Origin: Chloroflexi bacterium UBA4733
Lineage (GTDB): Bacteria > Chloroflexota > UBA4733
DNA length: 64,000 bases
Reading direction: 5' to 3'
NCBI GenBank assembly: GCA_002404055.1
Contig: DHIZ01000107.1
Span: 1-64,000 of the forward strand
Shown piece by piece: positions 27,271 through 36,682 of this stretch (its first letter is position 1; every line of letters starts with the position of its first letter). Position numbers and translations under genes: made by a program. The notes under the pieces are model-generated. The model saw only the letters and a list, made by a program, of their open reading frames with translations. It was not told the DNA's origin and made no database searches.

Positions 27271-28227
27271 TTACTGCGCTACGAACCACCCTTTCGCCGT
27301 GTCGTCGGACTTCAGGAAGCGCAGCAGCAACGCGGTAGTCTTCTGGCAGCCACTGACCGACGGGTGGAGTCCGTCGGCGCGAACGTCTTCGGGCGTCCAG
27401 GTCAGGCCATCACTGCGGCCTTTGGTCCCGTCGGTCCACAAATACGGCCCCCAGGCCAGCCATGGTCGCTTCACTCCGCTGTTGATCGCCTCTTCGATCA
27501 GCCACTTGACGGCGAAGCCGTTGTGATAGCTGTGGGGCTCCGGGCTGGAGTCGCGGGTGGAGTAACCCCCGTAGGTGCGGCTCGCGGCGTAGATGAGTTG
27601 CAGGTTGGGATAGCGCCGCGCCAGCAGCGCGATATCGGCGGCGAAGGCGCGTTGCTGGTGGCGCGCCTCCTCCGGGAATCCGCCGAGGAACAGGCGCTTG
27701 GGGATGACCTCCTTGAACCAGACGACCTGCACCTGCGCATCGCTGAGGCCGGCCTGGCGCATACGCTCGTCGACCACCTTCCAGTAGTTGGCGTCGGGGT
27801 TGCTGATGATCAGGGCATTCTGGCTGCCCTGGGCGCCATCAAGGAGCACCAGCCGGGGGTTCTTCTGCCGGTCGCCATCAGCTTCCAGCTTGAACGCGGA
27901 GAACTCCTGGGTGGTGTTGGAGTAACCGATGCTCAGGAAGACAATCGCACCGTCCGTCGCCGGTACACCGTCCTGGTTCAGCGGCTGCACCGCCCGGGCG
28001 CGCCCTAGCCCGATCTGCCGGTAGGCGGCCGGCGGCTCATTCTTGCCGCCGGGGTACAGCCCGCCCTGGAACCCCTCATGAGTAGCCGTTCCCAGATCGG
28101 TCAGGGGAATGAGACCCACAGAGGTGCGGCTGAAGTCGACCATGCTCTCCAGAATACGGGCGGCGGGATTGGCGCCCGGCCGTGGCACTTCGGGTCCCGG
28201 AGCATCACCGGTCGGCGGCGTTGTCAT
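27271..28227 (-). CDS. SGNH/GDSL-like hydrolase, putative carbohydrate esterase
   Basis: A 318-residue protein without a clear signal peptide. Block I reads FLSIGYSNTTQEF, a G-x-S-N form of the SGNH nucleophile motif, and block V reads ADGLHPSVSGCQK with the Asp-His pair. PYLWTDGTKGRSDG precedes it. Such enzymes commonly remove O-acetyl groups from sugars. A close paralogue is at 38393-39310. Both sit beside the same type of receptor (28496 and 36683), which links this hydrolase to that ligand. Confidence 0.75.
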   Translation of the reverse strand: MTTPPTGDAPGPEVPRPGANPAARILESMVDFSRTSVGLIPLTDLGTATHEGFQGGLYPGGKNEPPAAYRQIGLGRARAVQPLNQDGVPATDGAIVFLSIGYSNTTQEFSAFKLEADGDRQKNPRLVLLDGAQGSQNALIISNPDANYWKVVDERMRQAGLSDAQVQVVWFKEVIPKRLFLGGFPEEARHQQRAFAADIALLARRYPNLQLIYAASRTYGGYSTRDSSPEPHSYHNGFAVKWLIEEAINSGVKRPWLAWGPYLWTDGTKGRSDGLTWTPEDVRADGLHPSVSGCQKTTALLLRFLKSDDTAKGWFVAQ

Positions 28228-28495
28228 GACAGACCTCTATTCTCAGCGCATAGCGAACCGCGCTCGCCCTCCGAAGGGCATGGTCCACGGCTGTCCGTGA
28301 CTGCTGCAGGCGCAAAGAGCCGTTCGGACTTCATCGGAGCACCCCAGCGCACAGACGCCGGGCAAAGAAGTCCAGCGTCAACTCCCAGGATTGCGCTATG
28401 GCTGCGGGCGAACCACGGTAGATGAAGCCGGTGGCCCGCGGGCGGGTCACTGGTTCCGTGTATTCCTGTGCCTCCGGGCGTGGGAGCGCTCAACG

Positions 28496-29998
28496 TTAAC
28501 AAACCCCCACCGCGCTGCCGGTAACGCAGAGCTTCTTGCCAACGTTGGGTGCGAGGACGGCCGTCACCGCCGTCTGCACACTGGTCAGGGCCGCCGATAC
28601 ACTGGCCTGTCCTGCCCACAGCGTGTTGTTCAGGATCGGGTTGAACACGGTCAGCAGATGGATGCTGTCGACGAAGGCGTGGGTAAACGGCGGCTTGCCG
28701 TGTTGGAGCGCCCCCTCGAAGGCCTGTTTGAGCTCCTCCTTCGGCAGGAGGGTGTACGTTGGATACCACTCGTCCAGCAGCGTGCGGTTGGCCGGCGGCG
28801 AACCGGTGGATGCCATCATGCCGCGCAAACCCGCCGGGCCGGTGAGGTACGAGAGGAGGGCCCAGGCCTGATCGGGAACCCTGGACTTCGCCGCCAGCAC
28901 GTAGGAATCCGGCAAGAGCGGATTGGTATTGGCCTTGTCCCGGGGAAAGGCGGCGATGCCCAGCTCGAATTTCACCGTCTTGAGGAATGGCGTAAGCGCG
29001 AAACCACCACGGAAGACCATGGCGATGCGCTGCTCGGCAAACGGGTCCTGGTTCGCCGCCAGCCCAAGCGCTTTCACGTCCGCCGTGCTCGGCGCCACGT
29101 GCTCTTTGAACATCAGGTCGGCAAAGAAGGTGTAGGCAGCCTGGGCCCCGGCGCTGTCGAAGCTGGCCTTGGATGGGTAACCTGTGCTGTAGCCGTCGGC
29201 CGACCAGGGGTCGGCAGCCCACAGCCAGCCCTCGACGGTCTCATTGCTGACGCAGCCATTGCCATTGACGCCGTACTGCGCGTCAGCCTGACCCGGATTG
29301 CGGGTGAGTTGGCGCGCTGTGGCGGTCATGACCTCGACGGTCCAACTCTGGTCATCCCAGTTTGCCGGCGGCAGGGGCGCCCCTGCCTTCGTCAACAAGT
29401 CCTTGTTGTAGAAGAGGAAGGAGCCGTAGACGCTGTACGGCATCGCGATGACGTGGCCCTGCACGCTGAACAGGTCGCGCACGGGCTTGTCGAAGACGGT
29501 CATGTCCACCTTGTCGCGCTGGATGAACGGGGTGAGGTCGCGCACCATGCCCAACGCCCCGTAGCCGCGCGCTCCGGTGCCGGCGTGGGGCACCCAGAGG
29601 TCGGCCGGTGTGCCGCCGGCCTGCATTGTTTGCAGCTTGGCATCGAGCTGCGGTTGGGGAATGTTGAGCCATTCAACCTTGATGGCGGGATTGGCCTGCT
29701 CGAAGCCCGGGATGGCGACATCCTTCTCCCACTTGTTCCAGGTTGCGTCGGCCCAGGTCGCCCAGGTGACGGTCGCGGCGCCCGCCACAGGACGGCTCGA
29801 CTGAGGAGCCGCCACTACGGTGCTGGATGCAGCCGCGGCGGTGCTGGCGCTGCGTGTCGTGGCCGCAATGACGGGCTTGGGGACGGGACCAACACTCGCT
29901 CCCGCCCCCAGGCTACAGGCGGCAAGCGGCCCCGTCGAGCTGATCGTGAGGACTCCGGTCAAGCGCAGTAAGTCCCGTCTTGTCAAACTGACAGGCAT
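28496..29998 (-). CDS. ABC solute-binding lipoprotein (orphan), paralogue of the 36683 receptor
   Basis: A 500-residue receptor with a Tat-like LTRRDLLR, lipobox PLAAC (Cys 28) and an Ala/Ser/Thr linker. The mature part begins VTWATWADATWNKWEKDVA and contains QAGGTPADLWVPHA and SFLFYNKDLLTKAG. It is nearly collinear with the receptor at 36683, including the C-terminal NVGKKLCVTG. The 268-base gap downstream, to 28228, holds no gene that I can support. Next in the same direction is the SGNH-type hydrolase. Confidence 0.92.
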   Translation of the reverse strand: MPVSLTRRDLLRLTGVLTISSTGPLAACSLGAGASVGPVPKPVIAATTRSASTAAAASSTVVAAPQSSRPVAGAATVTWATWADATWNKWEKDVAIPGFEQANPAIKVEWLNIPQPQLDAKLQTMQAGGTPADLWVPHAGTGARGYGALGMVRDLTPFIQRDKVDMTVFDKPVRDLFSVQGHVIAMPYSVYGSFLFYNKDLLTKAGAPLPPANWDDQSWTVEVMTATARQLTRNPGQADAQYGVNGNGCVSNETVEGWLWAADPWSADGYSTGYPSKASFDSAGAQAAYTFFADLMFKEHVAPSTADVKALGLAANQDPFAEQRIAMVFRGGFALTPFLKTVKFELGIAAFPRDKANTNPLLPDSYVLAAKSRVPDQAWALLSYLTGPAGLRGMMASTGSPPANRTLLDEWYPTYTLLPKEELKQAFEGALQHGKPPFTHAFVDSIHLLTVFNPILNNTLWAGQASVSAALTSVQTAVTAVLAPNVGKKLCVTGSAVGVC

Positions 29999-30028
29999 CG
30001 GCTTCCTTTCTCCCTCCTGGTTCCTTCC

Positions 30029-30841
30029 CTACCTAAATTGTGCGCTACTCGCGCCGACGAGGTGCTGCCACATCTCTCGGCGTAGAGCGCGCTCCTTGTA
30101 GTGGTCAGACTGCGAGCACGTGCAGGCTTTCTCAAATGTGAGACGGCCGAGCGACCTGGTTGCCTGCTCCGGGTCGTGGTCCCAAGTCGGAACCGAGGGA
30201 TCACTGAGCCGATCAAACAGGAACTTCAGCATGTAGCGCGCCGTGTCTCCCTCGTTGCGCGTCCCAGCATGCCAGATGTCGTAGTGCGCCAGGACAACGG
30301 CGCCGGCTCGAACCGTCAGGAGCACCTGGTCACGGAGATTGGCGTAGGTCGCCATGAGCTCAGTCGGGGCATTGCGGAAGTGGGTACCGGGGAGGATGAC
30401 CGTCGGCCCCAACGCCTCGGGGACGTCCTGCGGGTAGTAGAAGCCGAGCACGACGCGTATCTGGTGGTGACGTTGGTTCAGGCCATCCTGATGCCAGGCC
30501 TGGCTGCGCATCCCCGGTAGGCTGACGTGACAGTGCCGGTGCGACTTCATCCGATAATCGGCGCCGAGGAGACTGATGAGGGCCCCGTGGACTGCCGGGT
30601 GCTGCCACACCTGTTGCAACTGGGGGACCAGATCAAGGATGGCGTCGCCGGGATTCTCCGCCGACCGCGCAAGGACCTGCGTGAGGTCGGCGTAGACCTC
30701 CCGATGGAACGCCGCCGGCAGGTCCGTCTCGATAATGTGGTAGCCACGGATGATAAACGAGATGACTTCATCGTCCGTGAGCAACACCTGTGCAGCAGTC
30801 TGCATGTCCGGCTGCCGGGTGAGTACTGCCTCACTCATCAT
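30029..30841 (-). CDS. phytanoyl-CoA dioxygenase (PhyH)-family oxygenase
   Basis: A protein of about 270 residues, an Fe(II)/2-oxoglutarate-type oxygenase. The metal motif HxD is in AWHQDGLN and the distal His and the 2-oxoglutarate-binding Arg are in IWHAGTRNEGDTARYML. ATG 30841 overlaps the end of the preceding gene by 11 bp with GGAGG upstream; a longer reading to 30958 lies inside that gene. PhyH proteins hydroxylate diverse small molecules, so the substrate is open. It sits in the middle of the receptor series. Confidence 0.85.
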   Translation of the reverse strand: MMSEAVLTRQPDMQTAAQVLLTDDEVISFIIRGYHIIETDLPAAFHREVYADLTQVLARSAENPGDAILDLVPQLQQVWQHPAVHGALISLLGADYRMKSHRHCHVSLPGMRSQAWHQDGLNQRHHQIRVVLGFYYPQDVPEALGPTVILPGTHFRNAPTELMATYANLRDQVLLTVRAGAVVLAHYDIWHAGTRNEGDTARYMLKFLFDRLSDPSVPTWDHDPEQATRSLGRLTFEKACTCSQSDHYKERALRREMWQHLVGASSAQFR

Positions 30842-31217
30842 ATGCCTCCATCTTCTGTAGGATGAACTCGAAGCCGAGCACGTCGATCTCTCGGTCATCG
30901 AATGCCACGCGCAACTGCGGGAAACTGACGACTTGCCAGCCGTCCACGATGGCGGCATGGACGGTAGCGTAGGGCCACTGCACGTTGGATGCTACCTGCG
31001 TGACCGAGCCGCGAACGGGTTCGTGCAACGCCATACCGATGACGGGAGAGCGGATGCTCGGCGTGGACGCCTGCAAATAGAGGAGGCGTTGTCGACGGCA
31101 GCGGACAGGCAGATCCACTGCAGCGAGCAACTCGTCAAAGTCTTGCTCCGTCAACCCCCCGTTACGCAGTTTTTGGCGTGACCGCGCTGTCCAGGCTGCG
31201 ACCTGTTCTCGCTCCAT
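30831..31217 (-). CDS. conserved hypothetical protein, 128 residues
   Basis: I do not recognise this small soluble protein. It has a charged N-terminal helix region (EREQVAAWTARSRQKLRNGG) and a beta-rich second half ending in FEFILQKMEAYDE. There is no signal peptide, no Cys cluster and no catalytic motif. It overlaps the start of the PhyH gene, so the two are probably translated together and may work together. Confidence 0.7.
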   Translation of the reverse strand: MEREQVAAWTARSRQKLRNGGLTEQDFDELLAAVDLPVRCRRQRLLYLQASTPSIRSPVIGMALHEPVRGSVTQVASNVQWPYATVHAAIVDGWQVVSFPQLRVAFDDREIDVLGFEFILQKMEAYDE

Positions 31218-31271
31218 GCTGACACGTGCTCCTCTCCCTCAAGGCGGCGAAGGCGAACGAGCGAGCGGCCG

Positions 31272-32807
31272 CTAGGTCGCGCTCAGCAACTGGTTGCCCT
31301 GGTCCGTGATCGTTCTGGCCACCTCCTGCGGTGACTTGCCTTCGTAGAGCAGGGAGGTGATCTCTGAGCTAAAGAGCTTGTCTACTTGCGATTGTTGCGG
31401 ATTGTCTTTGGTCAGTGGCGGGAGGGAAAGCTGCCTCGCCGTCGCCTCGATCAGGGCCAGGTTGTGGGGCCTCTGCGTCCCCATGCTCTTCCGCCAGGCT
31501 GGTAGGTCCGACTGGCGTCCGACCATTTGGCCGTAGCTCACGGCGTTTTCCACATCGACGGCCGGGCTGAGCATGAAGGTGGCATAGGTCCAGGCGGCAT
31601 CCTGCTGCTTCGAGGCAAGGGCAATACCCAGGTGGCCGACGTTGCCGTAGGTGGGATTGCCGGCCGGTCCGGCCGGCGTTGGCGCTACATCCCAGTCGAA
31701 GGAGGCCGTCCGCCACCAGGCGGCGGCGGCCATCCAGTAGATAGCCTGGGCGACGCGATTGCCCGTGATGAGGCCGTTGGATTTCGCTTCCCCCTGGAGG
31801 GGCATCGTCCGCAGTTGCGGTCCCAGCCGGTAGAGTACCTGCAGCGCCTGGACACCGGCATCGCTGTTGAGGATCACCTTGGTGCGGTCGGCGTTCATGT
31901 AGTCGGCGCCGTAGGCGTGGAGGAGGATCAGCACCCACGTCATCACCTCCCAGTCCTCGGGTGAGCCGAGACCGGCCTGGTCCAGGGTTTGGGGGGAGGA
32001 ACGCTTCGTCATGGCCTGGGCGTTGTCGACGAGGGCATCCCAGGTCCACTGCTTGTTCTGCACCGCCTCGTCTGGCGTCGGGCGCCCGGCAGCAGCGAAG
32101 AGGTCTTTATTGTAGAAGAGCAAGGCAGCGCCCAGGCCGCCGGACATGGCCACCTGCGCGCCCTGGTACTGGTTGGCCTGACGCGCGGCCGGCCAGAAGT
32201 CCTGCCAGTTGAAAGCGGCGTCCTGCGCGATGCGGCTATCCAGCTTGAGCAGCACGCCCCGAACGGCCAGGTCGGCAACCCCGCCCGAACCGGGATAGGC
32301 CATGTTCAGCACGTCGGGGGGCGTATTGCTCGCCAGCATGATCAGCACCTTCTGGTTGATCTGCGCGCCGCCGGCCGTCACATAATCGACGCCGATGTCC
32401 GGGTGCTGCTGTCGGAACAACTGGATGAAGTGCTGGCTGAGCTGATTCTGCGCCTGGGCGGCGGTCGTGTGACTCGTCACGATGATTGTGGTCTTCTGGG
32501 CAGCGGCGCTCTGCTGGGTAGCGGGCCCCGGAGTGGCTGTTGGGACAGGAACAGTTGTGACGGCCACGCTGCCGGCTGTGGCCGCCGTAGCCCTCGCGCG
32601 TGAGCTCGCAATGTTGGACGCAGGCTGAGTCGCGACGGTCACGTTGCTCGTTTGTGCTGTGACTGCTGAGGTTGCCGTGCTGTCACAGGCGGTGAGGAGG
32701 GCGACCGCAGGGAGCGCGATGCTGCCGCGGATGAGGGCCGGCGAGAGAGACCTGGTCGAGGGGCGCGTGCAGCATATGGCATGGTGAGCATGGCATTCTC
32801 CATCCAC
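31272..32807 (-). CDS. ABC solute-binding lipoprotein (orphan), paralogue of the 51992 receptor
   Basis: A receptor of about 511 residues. The mature domain is clear: ASNTPPDVLNMAYPG, ALLFYNKDLFAAAGR and ADYMNADRTKVILNS, each with a close match in the receptor at 51992. The lipobox LLTAC is present, but the signal region before it is unusual: it lacks the twin Arg seen in all the others and no convincing start has a ribosome site. GTG 32807 is a provisional start; the frame is open to 32858. A frameshift or sequence error near the start is possible. Confidence 0.82.
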   Translation of the reverse strand: MDGECHAHHAICCTRPSTRSLSPALIRGSIALPAVALLTACDSTATSAVTAQTSNVTVATQPASNIASSRARATAATAGSVAVTTVPVPTATPGPATQQSAAAQKTTIIVTSHTTAAQAQNQLSQHFIQLFRQQHPDIGVDYVTAGGAQINQKVLIMLASNTPPDVLNMAYPGSGGVADLAVRGVLLKLDSRIAQDAAFNWQDFWPAARQANQYQGAQVAMSGGLGAALLFYNKDLFAAAGRPTPDEAVQNKQWTWDALVDNAQAMTKRSSPQTLDQAGLGSPEDWEVMTWVLILLHAYGADYMNADRTKVILNSDAGVQALQVLYRLGPQLRTMPLQGEAKSNGLITGNRVAQAIYWMAAAAWWRTASFDWDVAPTPAGPAGNPTYGNVGHLGIALASKQQDAAWTYATFMLSPAVDVENAVSYGQMVGRQSDLPAWRKSMGTQRPHNLALIEATARQLSLPPLTKDNPQQSQVDKLFSSEITSLLYEGKSPQEVARTITDQGNQLLSAT

Positions 32808-32959
32808 AACACAGTCTTTGACACGTGGAGGATAACGATACCATGGCAACGATCCCACATGGTACTTTCTGAGCGAGTGCAGGCTTTCGTGGAGTCAGTA
32901 CAGCCTCGCGCAAGCAGTGTACGGATTCTTTTCTTCCCAAGCGAGAGGAGCGCCCGATT

Positions 32960-34309
32960 ATGGCCCAACGACGACCGAACATCATCTTCATCCTAGGCGA
33001 CGATTGGGGCTGGGGCGATCTCGGCTGCTTCGGCCACAACCGGTTGCAGACGCCCCACCTCGATCAGCTAGCGGCAGACGGCGCCCGCTTCACCCAGTTT
33101 TACGTCGCGGCGCCCGTCTGCTCGCCCAGTCGCGTTTCCTTCATGACGGGTCGCTTCCCTGGTGAGCTCGGCGTCCACATTATCTATGCTACCGCCGAAC
33201 AAAACCGCGCTCGCGGCATGGCTGACTGGTTGGACCCGCAGATCCCTACGTTACCGCGCTTGCTGCAGCAGGCCGGCTATGTCACTGCCCACTTTGGCAA
33301 ATGGCACCTCGGCCACGGCCCAAACGCGCCGGAGCCAGGAGCCTACGGCTTCGACACGCATCGAAGCACGGCCAGCAACGGTCCATCCTGGGAGGGCGGG
33401 CGTGAGCTGAACAATCCCGATCAGGTCGCGATGTTTCGTCCGCGCTCCAGCGAGCTGATCGTGGACGAAACGCTGCACTTCATCGAGGCCAACCGGGACC
33501 GACCGTTCTTCGTGCAGGCCTGGCTGCACGATCCGCATGCCACGCTCGACCCAACGGCAGAGCAGATGGCACCGTACCGTCACCTCTCGCCCCCCGGGGT
33601 GACGCATGTCGGCGCGCCGACGATCTATTACTCCGTCGTCACCAACGCCGACCGCCAGATTGGCCGCCTGCTGCAGCGGCTGGAGGCGCTGGGACTTGCC
33701 GAGAACACCATCATCCTCTTCACCGGTGATAACGGGCCGGAGGACATTCTCGTCTCGAACGCCTCGCACAGCGGCGTCGGCAGTTCCGGCCCCTTCCGTG
33801 GCCGCAAGCGCAGCCTCTACGAAGGCGGCGTGCGGATGCCGCTGATCGTCCGCTGGCCCGGCCACGTCCCTGCGGGCGCCGTCGACAACGACAGCGTGTT
33901 CAGCAGCGTCGACTTTCTACCGACGCTCTGCACGCTGGCCAGCGCTCGCCTACCGGAAGGCTGGCAAGGCAGCGGTGAAGACCGCTCCGCCGCCTTGCAG
34001 GGAGACAGCCTGGCGCGTCGCACGCCGTTGTACTGGGAATGGCGCTTCGCCATCATCGGTCACGTCCTCCACCGCAGCCCCATGCTGGCCATCCGCGATG
34101 GCAGTTGGAAGCTGCTGCTCAACCCGGATCGCAGCCGGATCGAGCTGTACGATATCCCGCGTGACCCGATGGAACTGAACAACCTGGCTGCGGCCGAGCC
34201 GGCCGTTGTGGCCAGGCTGGCCGAGCAGGCACTGGTCTGGCACGCCTCACTGCCGGCCGGTCCAAGCGTCCCAACGGCCGGCTCCAACGCCTATCCCTGG
34301 CCGACGTAA
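32960..34309 (+). CDS. type I sulfatase
   Basis: A 449-residue arylsulfatase-family enzyme that hydrolyses sulfate esters. The N-terminal metal motif is FILGDDWGWGD, the formylglycine site is CSPSR (C54), then HFGKWHLGH and FTGDNGPE complete the active site. The CxPxR form is the substrate of the aerobic formylglycine-generating enzyme. No signal peptide is evident, suggesting action on imported sugars. It diverges from the receptor at 31272, and GATACCATGG lies between them. Confidence 0.94.
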   Translation: MAQRRPNIIFILGDDWGWGDLGCFGHNRLQTPHLDQLAADGARFTQFYVAAPVCSPSRVSFMTGRFPGELGVHIIYATAEQNRARGMADWLDPQIPTLPRLLQQAGYVTAHFGKWHLGHGPNAPEPGAYGFDTHRSTASNGPSWEGGRELNNPDQVAMFRPRSSELIVDETLHFIEANRDRPFFVQAWLHDPHATLDPTAEQMAPYRHLSPPGVTHVGAPTIYYSVVTNADRQIGRLLQRLEALGLAENTIILFTGDNGPEDILVSNASHSGVGSSGPFRGRKRSLYEGGVRMPLIVRWPGHVPAGAVDNDSVFSSVDFLPTLCTLASARLPEGWQGSGEDRSAALQGDSLARRTPLYWEWRFAIIGHVLHRSPMLAIRDGSWKLLLNPDRSRIELYDIPRDPMELNNLAAAEPAVVARLAEQALVWHASLPAGPSVPTAGSNAYPWPT

Positions 34310-34368
34310 AGTTAAGGCCGAAAGCCAGGCCAGCCAGCGGGGCACTGGCTTCGGTCGAGGATGAGCGG

Positions 34369-34956
34369 TTAGCCAGCGTCGAGGAGCGCCCCCGCGCTGA
34401 CCAGGACGTCCCAGAAAGCGTAGTCGGCATAATGAACGATCGTGTTCTCCAGGCTGCGCACGACACGCTCGCCTTCGCCGGAGTGCGCCCCTGCGGTGTG
34501 TACCACTGCCTCCGGCAAGCCAACCGTCAAAGCAACATGCACACCGTAAACCGGATGGCGAATGGCTGGATAGCCCGCCGCGGCGGGATGCTCTTTCCAG
34601 CGCGCCTGATTGCGCGGACTGAACTCGAAGGGCTTGCCCACATCGTGGCAGAGCGCGCAGGCAATCAGCAAGTCCCGATCAATTTCCAAGGGCCCGACCA
34701 CCGCCTGCAGGGCATCGGCCATCGCCAGCGCCATGCGCGTGACGCCCCGGATGTGCTCGGTCTGGGTGCCTTGCTTCATTACCGGCGTCGTCGGCCCGCC
34801 GGAGGCCCGGATCTCTTCGATGCAGGTGTACTCGGTCTGGGAGAGGGCCAACGCCCACGCCTCCACCACTTTGGCGCGCAACGCCGCATCCTGGATCTCG
34901 TCCAGTTCTGGGAAGCTCTTCCGCACACCAGTGCGCAACTCGTCAATCGTCGTCAT
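34369..34956 (-). CDS. HD-domain phosphohydrolase-like protein
   Basis: A 195-residue protein with HD-fold metal ligands: H in TEHIRGVTRM, the HD pair in CALCHDVGKPFEF, a third H in IRHPVYGVHVAL and D in HYADYAFWD. HD hydrolases act on nucleotides or other phosphates; the substrate is not clear. Convergent with the sulfatase and in line with the VOC gene upstream (109-base gap). Confidence 0.82.
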   Translation of the reverse strand: MTTIDELRTGVRKSFPELDEIQDAALRAKVVEAWALALSQTEYTCIEEIRASGGPTTPVMKQGTQTEHIRGVTRMALAMADALQAVVGPLEIDRDLLIACALCHDVGKPFEFSPRNQARWKEHPAAAGYPAIRHPVYGVHVALTVGLPEAVVHTAGAHSGEGERVVRSLENTIVHYADYAFWDVLVSAGALLDAG

Positions 34957-35065
34957 GCCTTGCCCTCCAGCACCTCATTCGTCAAACCAGCCTGGCGGCG
35001 TGCGAAACGTCGCCCTATCGAGGCTCCCGCGAGTGATGCGGCGACCTGTTGTTGAGAAACCCCAA

Positions 35066-35509
35066 TCATATTTGCCCGTTTCGGTTGAGTCGGGCTATCG
35101 CTTCCGCTTGCTTGCCTGTTGGGGACAACTCCATGAGTTCGATCCGGTTGCCCTCGGGGTCCGCGATCCAGGCGATCCGGTTGCCGTCGATCGCGGCATC
35201 GACGCGACTCAGGATCCTGACGCCGCGGTCTGTGAGGTCCGCCGCCGTCTCGTCGAGATTCTCCACCGCCAGGCAGAGGTGGTTCAAGCCGACCTGGGTG
35301 CGCGTGCGCGGGCCTTCCTCCGTGCCGTTCGGGAAGACTTCGATGAACTGCGTGTCGGCGACTCGAATGTACGCCAGCCTCAGTGACCCATCATCCATCT
35401 GCAGCCGGAACATCTCTGCGAAACCGAGCACCCTCGTGTAGTAGTCGAACAACGTATCGAACTGTTTGGCGCGAATCGCCACGTGACTGATGCTGGTGAC
35501 ACCCCGCAT
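35066..35509 (-). CDS. VOC-family protein (glyoxalase-like)
   Basis: A 147-residue single VOC protein starting SHVAIRAKQFDTLFDYYTRV. Metal-type residues H, H and E can be seen in ISHVAI, LNHLCLAVEN and DPEGNRIELME. This is the methylmalonyl-CoA epimerase/glyoxalase I fold; the reaction is not assignable. Probably cotranscribed with the HD gene downstream. Confidence 0.82.
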   Translation of the reverse strand: MRGVTSISHVAIRAKQFDTLFDYYTRVLGFAEMFRLQMDDGSLRLAYIRVADTQFIEVFPNGTEEGPRTRTQVGLNHLCLAVENLDETAADLTDRGVRILSRVDAAIDGNRIAWIADPEGNRIELMELSPTGKQAEAIARLNRNGQI

Positions 35510-35552
35510 GAGGAACCTCCCGAGACACAGACAGCACGTGTATCGACGCCCA

Positions 35553-35582
35553 TTGACATCGATACCATGCCGTCGTTAAGAT
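35553..35582 (+). promoter_or_regulatory. promoter with CGATACCA operator-like sequence
   Basis: TTGACA (35553-35558), 18-base spacer, TAAGAT (35577-35582). The first 15 bases TTGACATCGATACCA are identical to the promoter at 6088 (minus strand). It drives rightward toward the polysaccharide deacetylase and receptor genes. A further dyad, CGTCGTTAA...TTAGCGACG, overlaps the -10. Confidence 0.6.
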
Positions 35583-35627
35583 ATTAGCGACGCGGATAGC
35601 TGGCGTCAACTCGGCAGCGCCAGTGGA

Positions 35628-35785
35628 GTGTAACGCAGAGTCATGCACAGCAAGCGAGCGACGCGATTTGCAAGGCCGCGACTGCGGTCGCTTCGCGGTC
35701 CCGCCACCGCCCCCCTCCGCTGCGCTCCGTTACACCCCGTCGCTTGGCCGGGGGCGCCCACCGCAGTGGGCCCGCAGTCGCGGCC
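35628..35785. repeat. compound inverted repeat, MITE-like
   Basis: GTGTAACG (35628) pairs with CGTTACAC (35728), and GGCCGCGACTGCGG (35674-35687) pairs exactly with 35772-35785. The left end resembles the terminal repeat at 23447. No gene is in this 35510-35823 gap; it separates the promoter from the deacetylase start. Confidence 0.6.
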
Positions 35786-35823
35786 CTGTGACGCAAACCT
35801 GGAGCAGTGGAGAAAGGTCGGAT

Positions 35824-36654
35824 ATGCCAACGTTTTTGTTTGGGTACGACGTGGAAGCCCCCAACCCGGCGCTGACGGGCGCCTTCCTGGCCCAGATGCA
35901 GGCGGTGCATCACGACCTGCGGGTGCCGGCCAGCCTGTTTCTGGTGGGCCGGACTGTCGAGCATAGCACGGCGGCGCTCCGACCGGTGGCCGGGGACCCG
36001 CTCTTCGACGTGCAGCAGCACACCTACTCGCACACCCTGCTCAAGACGGTCTGTGAGGTCAGCGATCGTGGAACGCTCCTCAAGCGCGGTGGCAGCCTGG
36101 AGCAAATCGACGAAGACCTCGGCCGGGCCAACGAAGCGATTGAGCGCCTGCTCGGCGTCCGCTGCCGTGCCATCACGGGGCCCTGGAACTACTATCGGGG
36201 ACTCTCCGACCGGCCGGACATCCTCGAATTGTTACAGAAGCATGGGCTGACGACCTCCCGCTGCTGGGGCCGGAACGAACAGGACTGGCAACCGGTCAAG
36301 CTGGAGGTGCAGCCGTTCTGGTATGCCGCCCAGGGGTTCCCGGACATCCTGGAAGTCGGCATCCACGGCTGGCAGGACTGCCTGCGCCGCTCGCGGATTG
36401 GCTGGGATCAGCTCGCCGACTATGTCGCGCTGACCTGTCGCGACCTGGATGAGGCCGCCGAGCGCGACTGCGTCTTCTCCTATTGCCAGCACGACTGGAG
36501 CAGCATCCGCGCCGATCCGGAGATGACGGCAACGCGCGCCATCCTGGAACACGCGTTGCGCCAGGGCTTCCGCATGCTGCACTATCGCCAGTTTTATGAC
36601 GAGTTAGCGGCGCAGCAACCGGCCAGGCGCGACCTGACTGGCGCCATGGCTTGA
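35824..36654 (+). CDS. polysaccharide deacetylase (NodB-type)
   Basis: A 276-residue NodB-homology protein. The first motif is FGYDVEAPNP with the general-base Asp, the metal His pair is in QQHTYSHTLL, and the later RAITGPWNYYRG corresponds to motif 3. No signal peptide is seen, so a cytoplasmic substrate such as an N-acetylated sugar or a cyclic amide is likely. ATG 35824 has AAAGGTCGGAT upstream; the frame extends to 35623 through the repeat but that part is not protein-like. Receptor gene 36683 follows after 28 bp. Confidence 0.88.
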   Translation: MPTFLFGYDVEAPNPALTGAFLAQMQAVHHDLRVPASLFLVGRTVEHSTAALRPVAGDPLFDVQQHTYSHTLLKTVCEVSDRGTLLKRGGSLEQIDEDLGRANEAIERLLGVRCRAITGPWNYYRGLSDRPDILELLQKHGLTTSRCWGRNEQDWQPVKLEVQPFWYAAQGFPDILEVGIHGWQDCLRRSRIGWDQLADYVALTCRDLDEAAERDCVFSYCQHDWSSIRADPEMTATRAILEHALRQGFRMLHYRQFYDELAAQQPARRDLTGAMA

Positions 36655-36682
36655 GCCAGGGCAGTAACGAAGGAGGTGCAGC

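Noticed and set aside
28224..29222. A 332-residue minus-strand reading frame
   Set aside because: It is a shadow of the solute-binding protein gene at 28496-29998, with Arg/Gly-rich composition and no motifs.
28391..29971. A 526-residue plus-strand frame
   Set aside because: Antisense of the 28496 receptor gene; the long open frame is typical of high-GC coding DNA.
35623..35823. N-terminal extension of the polysaccharide deacetylase
   Set aside because: This stretch is an inverted-repeat region and its translation is Pro/Arg-rich; the conserved NodB motif begins right after ATG 35824.
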